Of a DNA stretch of 36,267 nt, positions 32,278-36,267 are shown piece after piece. The DNA lies in IMG/VR virus record IMGVR_UViG_3300017788_000079, positions 1 through 36,267 of that record; one strand, 5' to 3'. Origin of the DNA: a virus. How positions within the stretch are numbered: the stretch's first letter is position 1; every line of letters starts with the position of its first letter. The translations under genes and the position numbers were made by a program. The notes under the pieces are model-generated. The model was given only the letters and a program-made list of their open reading frames with translations. It ran no database searches and was not told the origin of the DNA.

Positions 32278-33224
32278 ACATTTATAGTAAAGTTTATAGT
32301 ATTGGGTCCTTCTAACATTCCGTACAATATTGTTCCATTAACATAATTTCTAACCATAGCATAGGAATTATTATATCCTACTCTACCATAAACTGTAAAT
32401 TGTGTTGCAGTAAGTGGAAGAGTTTTTGCCGGATCTGTATAAAGACTTAATTCATAGTTTAATAAACTTGGGTGACTTAGATCTATTTTTATTACATTTT
32501 CAGTTCTACTTGCAACGGTAATTGTTGCAGTTGATGTTTGTATTATAGTTCCAGCCGTTGCGTTGGTAACAGAAACTAAATTGTTAGAGAGTATTCTTAA
32601 AAATATTAAGTTTGTAAATATTTCACCGATTTCATCAAATGTAGTTGTTCCACTTGTTCCATAAATTAAATCTGGACAAGAATCACAATTTTCAAATGTT
32701 GAATATATTTCATTGCTAATAGTTGGAAGTTCTTGTTTTCTTAAAATTGCTTGATTTTGAGATTGATTTTCATAACAATTTATTATGTAATTATTTAATT
32801 TATATCTTGTAACAAATATTCCGGTCAAATTTGAAAATCTTGGTGCTGTAAGAGTATCAGTATCTCCTCTTAAAGATAAACTTACTGTTGTTAAAGTGTC
32901 AGAAAAATTTTGTGCAGTTCCACCAGATAAAAAATATAATATTTCTCTATTATCTTTTAAAGTAACAAAAGAATCTAGTTGTATTCTACCATTATTTTCT
33001 TGTGTGCCCCCAGATATAGTAATGTATTCTTCAAACCCATATCTATTTCCAATTATACCAATAGATTTAAAATTTTCTAATGATAGATTTGGCATCGAAT
33101 TTATTAAAAAATAACCAGTAACAGATTGGGTGCTTTCAACTGATACTGTGGTATTTCTATAAAATTTTCTTTGGTATAATTTAAATAATTTGAATCTGTA
33201 GTAAATCCAGAACCTATGGTACAA
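32274..33224 (-). CDS. Beta-rich probable virion protein, downstream frame of a split gene
   Basis: A 316-codon frame whose first about 20 codons overlap, in another frame, the end of the frame at 33104-33553. From VSVESTQSVTGYFLINS onward it reads as a normal beta-rich, Ser/Thr/Asn-rich structural protein (ITISGGTQENNGRIQL, FLSGGTAQNFSDTLTTVSLS, TASRTEN-like strands). Before that point the residues look like noise. I therefore think it is the second part of one protein of about 425 residues, joined to the preceding frame by a -1 shift near 33161-33167. It converges on the Cys-rich pair with overlapping stop codons. Family not recognised. Confidence 0.65.
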   Translation of the reverse strand: MYHRFWIYYRFKLFKLYQRKFYRNTTVSVESTQSVTGYFLINSMPNLSLENFKSIGIIGNRYGFEEYITISGGTQENNGRIQLDSFVTLKDNREILYFLSGGTAQNFSDTLTTVSLSLRGDTDTLTAPRFSNLTGIFVTRYKLNNYIINCYENQSQNQAILRKQELPTISNEIYSTFENCDSCPDLIYGTSGTTTFDEIGEIFTNLIFLRILSNNLVSVTNATAGTIIQTSTATITVASRTENVIKIDLSHPSLLNYELSLYTDPAKTLPLTATQFTVYGRVGYNNSYAMVRNYVNGTILYGMLEGPNTINFTINV

Positions 33225-33553
33225 ACTAAAATTTTGTCATTATTTAAAGTGTCTGCAAGATAACAAGTTCCACCTATTGTATTTCTATATTCTTTTAAAC
33301 CATCATAATATTCACTGGGAATAAAATAAAAAGTTACACCTGTATTACCAAATGCTGCAAATGTTCTTTTGATGTAAGTTGTATCTGATAAATCATAAAC
33401 ATGAGAATAATCTATAAAAAGAGTATTTCCTGTTATGGTTAAATTTGGCTTACTTGCGATCCACCCATCAGAAAAAACTGGATCTGTGGTTACACCTTGA
33501 ATATATAATCCATAATTTGAAAAAGATCGAACATCGTTTAAAACATAAATCAT
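33104..33553 (-). CDS. Upstream frame of the split probable virion gene
   Basis: A 149-codon frame from the ATG at 33553. Residues 1-131 look genuine (MIYVLNDVRSFSNYGLYIQG, NTLFIDYSHVYDLSD, GGTCYLADTLNNDKILVCTI). The last about 18 residues after KENF (IEIPQYQLKAPNLLLVIF) look like out-of-frame translation. The slippery heptamer A-AAT-TTT lies exactly at this point in the reading frame. It follows the beta-rich gene at 33570-34550 after 16 bases. Either a programmed frameshift, an indel in a homopolymer, or a true break. Confidence 0.65.
   Translation of the reverse strand: MIYVLNDVRSFSNYGLYIQGVTTDPVFSDGWIASKPNLTITGNTLFIDYSHVYDLSDTTYIKRTFAAFGNTGVTFYFIPSEYYDGLKEYRNTIGGTCYLADTLNNDKILVCTIGSGFTTDSNYLNYTKENFIEIPQYQLKAPNLLLVIF
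33161..33167 (-). promoter_or_regulatory. Candidate -1 ribosomal frameshift slippery site
   Basis: Minus strand A-AAT-TTT in the zero frame of the upstream ORF (codons GAA AAT TTT). A -1 slip re-pairs on AAA TTT and continues TAT AGA AAT in the downstream ORF. I see no strong downstream stem, so support is from the motif and from protein plausibility. Confidence 0.45.
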
Positions 33554-33569
33554 AGATTATAATTTTTAT

Positions 33570-34550
33570 TTAAGAAGCTGTAAATGAGATTATTTGGTTA
33601 CCGCTACCACTTATTAAATAAATTTTATTAGTGTTATTTAATTTTAAGAATGTATCTTCACCCTCAAAAAGAGGATATCCAAATGAAGTTCCTACCAGAC
33701 CGGATGTATTTCCCAAATAAATCACATTTGTGTTTGTATTTAAAGATTTAACATTTATTCCATATTCACATGAGAACCCAGATGCATCCATTTGTATTAC
33801 TGACGCAGAACCCACGGTAATACGTCCAGTTTTAAATGTTCCCGGCATTGAAACGCCAAGTGTTCCTAAATTTGTATTTAATGTTCCTAAAGCCGAAGAA
33901 ATCCCAGCCAAATCGCTTCTTACATTATTAATGTTTACATATATTGCTGTGAGACCATTTGTAATATTGGTATCATTGATGCCTAAAGTATTTCCTACGG
34001 TTACTGCAACTGCTGTTGCACCAGAAACACCGAAAACAGATATACTCGTACCGATTGTGGCTTCAAATGTGGCACCAGTGACAACCACCTTGAGTGCATC
34101 ACCTTCTGTTCCTATGCCCCAACCAGTAGACCCAACAAGCCTTACAGGAAGGAATGTCGCGCCACTTGGACCATAAACAGAAATTGAATCATTGGTTGTA
34201 TATAATCTTCCGCCAGTTACTTCTACCTGATAACCACTAAAGGTTCTAACATATACTGGAGAACCAGTTATGCCAGTAGAAATTACGGTTCCCGATACAT
34301 TTACAGGAGCCCCGCCCGTTAAACCCTGAATTGTTATCGGTCCAGTTACAGTGGCAGTAAGACCATTTGTAAGCGAGACTGGGAGTGGATCAGAACTCGT
34401 TACAATATTTGCTGTTCCACAAATACCATATGCCAGTTTAAATAACTGAAAGTGCGCACATGCACCAGAAAATTGAACAACATCTGTTGCAACAGCAGCG
34501 GTTAAACCAGAAGTTTCGATTATAATATTATCGTCTGTATCAGAAGCCAT
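33570..34550 (-). CDS. Beta-structured, Gly/Thr/Val-rich probable virion protein
   Basis: A 326-residue protein composed of short strand-like stretches rich in Val, Thr, Gly and Ser, typical of fibrous or decoration proteins of phage tails and heads. It contains an internal repeat: SISVYGPSGAT (about 122-132) and SISVFGVSGAT (about 169-179), each followed by a V-rich strand and a G-I turn. A ribosome site AGGA precedes the ATG. It is the first gene of a minus-strand unit with the split gene. Specific role unknown; fibre, whisker or decoration protein are possibilities. Confidence 0.75.
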   Translation of the reverse strand: MASDTDDNIIIETSGLTAAVATDVVQFSGACAHFQLFKLAYGICGTANIVTSSDPLPVSLTNGLTATVTGPITIQGLTGGAPVNVSGTVISTGITGSPVYVRTFSGYQVEVTGGRLYTTNDSISVYGPSGATFLPVRLVGSTGWGIGTEGDALKVVVTGATFEATIGTSISVFGVSGATAVAVTVGNTLGINDTNITNGLTAIYVNINNVRSDLAGISSALGTLNTNLGTLGVSMPGTFKTGRITVGSASVIQMDASGFSCEYGINVKSLNTNTNVIYLGNTSGLVGTSFGYPLFEGEDTFLKLNNTNKIYLISGSGNQIISFTAS

Positions 34551-34560
34551 TATTTTTTCC

Positions 34561-34568
34561 TATAAATA
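34561..34568 (+). promoter_or_regulatory. T4-type late promoter before gp33
   Basis: Perfect TATAAATA on the plus strand, about 60 bases before the gp33-like ATG. Confidence 0.6.
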
Positions 34569-34629
34569 GTTCTAGAATATTTAGAACAAACAAATATTGC
34601 TTTTTTTAATATAAAAGGTATAGTTAATC

Positions 34630-34866
34630 ATGTTTATAGATGAAAGTGCTAAAGAAAAATTTTCTCTTAAAGTTTTAGAAAGAGTTACAAAAACAAATTT
34701 ATCATTCATGGAATGTGTTTTAGAACTTGGAGATGAAATGGGCCTTGAACCTACTGCAACAGGAAAACTTTTAACAAAACCTATTATAGAAAAAGTAGAA
34801 CAAGAAGCAAAAAATTTAAATTTAATCAAAACTAAGAAAAAAACATTAAAACTTCCGGTTGACTAA
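34630..34866 (+). CDS. 33: gp33-like late transcription coactivator
   Basis: A 78-residue protein. LSFMECVLELGDEMGLEP, then ATGKLLTKPIIEKVEQEAKNLNLI, parallels T4 gp33 (Y-L-E-A-x-x-x-F, then the I-P-x-G-I-I-E-K-I-Q-S-E-A core and the N-L-L that follows). T4 gp33 (112 residues) has an N-terminal extension missing here. It bridges RNA polymerase to the sliding clamp gp45 for late transcription (known for T4). The position directly before gp32 is also as in the T4 33-59-32 region, with gene 59 absent. The late promoter in front and the late boxes elsewhere agree. Confidence 0.78.
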   Translation: MFIDESAKEKFSLKVLERVTKTNLSFMECVLELGDEMGLEPTATGKLLTKPIIEKVEQEAKNLNLIKTKKKTLKLPVD

Positions 34867-34886
34867 TGGTTAGTTTGATGTATATT
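34859..34886 (+). promoter_or_regulatory. Sigma70-like promoter for gp32
   Basis: TTGACT (34859-34864, overlapping the gp33 stop region), a 16-bp spacer and TATATT (34881-34886). The start near 34893 gives a leader of about 38 bases. Confidence 0.68.
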
Positions 34887-34901
34887 GACTTAACTAAAAG
34901 G

Positions 34902-34918
34902 CCGAGGTAGTTCCTCGG
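34902..34918 (+). promoter_or_regulatory. Hairpin in the gp32 leader, candidate autoregulatory operator
   Basis: A 6-bp GC-rich stem CCGAGG / CCTCGG with a TAGTT loop, ending just before the ribosome site GGGGAAAG. T4 gp32 represses its own mRNA through a leader pseudoknot and unstructured region. The placement is similar, but I cannot show a pseudoknot. Confidence 0.45.
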
Positions 34919-34930
34919 GGAAAGAAACAT

Positions 34931-35785
34931 ATGGCTAATTTTTCAGATTTTAAGAAGAAGAGTAAGAACTCAATCGCAAATTTAACTGAGCGTCTTGATA
35001 AGATGAACGCTAAGGATTCGTATAAGGATGAACGAATCTGGAAGCCGGGAATCGACAAGGCTGGAAACGGCTATGCAGTAGTTCGTTTCCTACCAGAGGT
35101 AGAAGGTGAGGAGACTCCATTCGTGGCAGTCTATAGCCACACCTTTAAGGGTAAGGGTGGATGGTTCTACGAAAACTGTCCAACTACTATTGGTGAAAAG
35201 TGCCCAGTCTGCGCTGCAAATACAGAACTGTGGAATAGTGGAATTGAAGATGATAAGAACATTGCTCGTCAACGTAAGCGCAAGTTAACTTACATCTCAA
35301 ATATTCTTGTTCTTGAGGATCCTGCCAATCCAGAAAATAAGGGTAAGGTATTCCTTTATCAGTATGGTACTAAGATCTTCCAGAAGATTCAAAGTCTTGC
35401 ACACCCAGAGTTTCAGGATGAAGTTGCTGTTGATCCATTTAACTTCTGGACTGGTGCAGATTTTAAGATTAAGATTCGCAATGTAGGTGGTTATGTTAAT
35501 TACGACCGAAGCGAATTTGCAACCCCCGCACCACTTCTTGGTGGTGATGACAAGAAGCTTGAGGAAATCTGGAAGAAGCAGTATCCACTCAAGCCATTCA
35601 TCGACAAGAGTCAGTTCAAGAGTTTTGATGAACTAAACGCTCGCTTCAAGAAGTCTGTCGGTGATGATATCCGTGCTCAATTTACTGAATCTAGTAATAT
35701 TGAGGATGATGTTGAGGAAACCAACATCACGGATGTAGAGGAAAAAGATCCTTTAAAGTACTTCTCCGAAATGGAGAATGATTGA
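34931..35785 (+). CDS. 32: Single-stranded DNA-binding protein gp32
   Basis: A 284-residue protein (T4 gp32 is 301). The basic N-terminus (FKKKSKNSIANL) corresponds to the cooperativity B domain with its K/R-S/T motif. The zinc site is His70, Cys83, Cys91 and Cys94 (SHTFKG, ENCP, EKCPVC). WFYEN and FNFWTGADFKIKIRN match the OB-fold core, and the C-terminus is acidic (EDDVEETN, MEND) as needed for protein contacts. It coats single-stranded DNA in replication and recombination together with UvsY. GC-richer codons than average. It has its own promoter, leader hairpin and terminator. Confidence 0.96.
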   Translation: MANFSDFKKKSKNSIANLTERLDKMNAKDSYKDERIWKPGIDKAGNGYAVVRFLPEVEGEETPFVAVYSHTFKGKGGWFYENCPTTIGEKCPVCAANTELWNSGIEDDKNIARQRKRKLTYISNILVLEDPANPENKGKVFLYQYGTKIFQKIQSLAHPEFQDEVAVDPFNFWTGADFKIKIRNVGGYVNYDRSEFATPAPLLGGDDKKLEEIWKKQYPLKPFIDKSQFKSFDELNARFKKSVGDDIRAQFTESSNIEDDVEETNITDVEEKDPLKYFSEMEND

Positions 35786-35786
35786 G

Positions 35787-35810
35787 AAAAGCCCCCGAAA
35801 GGGGGCTTTT
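35787..35810 (+). terminator. Strong terminator after gp32, possibly bidirectional
   Basis: A 10-bp perfect stem AAAAGCCCCC / GGGGGCTTTT with a GAAA tetraloop and two more T residues. It lies between convergent genes. The minus-strand reading has only a short T run. Confidence 0.92.
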
Positions 35811-36267
35811 TTATACCCAAGATGGAACTACTTTTGCTCTGTTTATTACATCTTTTATATATGAATTTGTTGGTACAATTGTTACAATTTGAGATTGATA
35901 ATTTTTTGGTTCTTTTCTATTAACTCTTTGATTTACTTGAGTAGCAAATGATATTAATTCATTGTTGAGAGGTCCAGTTACATAAGATTTTACATTTTCA
36001 ATTTCCGTTGAAATTTTATTTATTTTATTTTTTAAATCTATATTTTCTTCTAAAATAGAAGAATTTAAATTATAATTATTTTCATTATTTGAATTTGTAA
36101 AATTTAATAAATCATTTGATTTAAAAAATTCAGATTCTGGCAAAGAATTTATTTGAATTGATTCGGGAACCTCTGAACTTTCTAGATTAATATTTTTCTG
36201 AGAAGAAAAAAATTCAGATTCTGGTAACGAATTTATTTCAATTGATTTTGAAACCTCTGAACTTTCT
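35811..36267 (-). CDS. Partial repeat-containing hypothetical protein (5' end beyond the right edge)
   Basis: The frame is open from the right edge to the stop at 35811, so the start is outside the window. A TTG at 36143 in the same frame is internal, not the start. The visible N-terminal part consists of two copies of a 28-residue repeat (ESSEV-S/P-K/E-SI-E/Q-INSLPESEFF, then a variable end). It continues with an Asn-rich stretch, a helix (LEENIDLKNKINKISTEIEN) that looks like a coiled coil, and an ordered C-terminus (IVTIVPTNSYIKDVINRAKV). Family not recognised. It converges on gp32 across the shared terminator. Confidence 0.72.
   Translation of the reverse strand, partial: ESSEVSKSIEINSLPESEFFSSQKNINLESSEVPESIQINSLPESEFFKSNDLLNFTNSNNENNYNLNSSILEENIDLKNKINKISTEIENVKSYVTGPLNNELISFATQVNQRVNRKEPKNYQSQIVTIVPTNSYIKDVINRAKVVPSWV
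36099..36266 (-). repeat. Two tandem 84-base coding repeats
   Basis: Two direct copies (about 36099-36182 and 36183-36266), each encoding 28 residues with E-S-S-E-V ... I-N-S-L-P-E-S-E-F-F. The array may continue past the window edge. Confidence 0.75.

Noticed and set aside
34581-34829. 82-codon minus-strand frame opposite gp33
   Set aside because: Lies fully antisense to the gp33-like gene, which has clear family motifs; no ribosome site.
1-36267. tRNA genes, CRISPR arrays, insertion sequences, integrase or attachment sites
   Set aside because: No cloverleaf-like sequence, spaced repeats, transposase or integrase motifs seen on reading; a dedicated scan (tRNAscan-SE, CRISPR finder) was not possible.

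Overview
The window is a stretch of a T4-like (contractile-tailed, Myoviridae-type) bacteriophage genome. It is AT-rich and densely coded, with no ribosomal, tRNA or cellular housekeeping genes. The identification rests on a syntenic block of T4 virion genes in T4 order (gp13, 14, 15, 16, 17, 18, 19, 20, prohead-core genes, 21, 22, 23), together with UvsY, UvsW, gp33 and gp32. The order gp23, then a tail-type protein, then uvsY/uvsW resembles the cyanophage/pelagiphage side of the T4 superfamily rather than coliphage T4 itself. I cannot name the host; an aquatic bacterium is a reasonable guess only.

Layout. (1) Positions 1-3689, minus strand: a tightly overlapping operon for glycan work (GT25-like, GT11 and GT10 fucosyltransferase-like, GT9-like, DUF6165-like and a partial DUF5672-like gene), cut by the left window edge. 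(2) 3693-3784: a divergent promoter region built on palindromes. (3) 3785-6413, plus strand: uvsY, uvsW and an Sm-like protein. (4) 6410-22127, minus strand: the head, neck and tail module, with matches to the T4 late promoter consensus TATAAATA in front of gp23, gp22 and gp18. (5) 22232-26839, plus strand: small unknown genes, a GMP reductase, a conserved phage protein, a second Sm-like protein and a deaminase-fold protein; a GH24 lysozyme lies inside on the minus strand. (6) 26809-27737: a minus-strand HExxH metalloprotease and a plus-strand winged-helix protein, transcribed divergently from a second palindromic promoter pair. (7) 27824-32277, plus strand: a 1266-residue cysteine-rich protein and a cysteine-rich partner behind a late promoter. 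(8) 32274-34550, minus strand: beta-rich probable virion proteins, one split in two frames at a slippery heptamer. (9) 34630-35785, plus strand: gp33 and gp32, ended by a strong terminator. (10) 35811-36267, minus strand: the 3' part of a repeat-containing gene cut by the right edge.

How the genes work together. UvsY, UvsW and gp32 belong to T4-type recombination-dependent replication. gp33 is the bridge that lets host RNA polymerase use late promoters, which fits the TATAAATA boxes. The late genes build the prohead (20, core proteins, 21, 22, 23), package DNA (16, 17) and build the neck and tail (13, 14, 15, 18, 19). The GMP reductase and deaminase-like protein point to nucleotide metabolism and the lysozyme to release.

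The least ordinary parts are the two-fucosyltransferase glycan operon, a gp14 with an extension of about 600 residues, the giant Cys-rich protein with its Cys-rich partner, a candidate -1 frameshift gene, three tail-tube-like genes, a proline-rich core protein, and a recurrent promoter class with a fixed 16-bp spacer whose -35 boxes form palindromes in divergent pairs. All family calls come from reading motifs and recalling family sequences; no database search was run.
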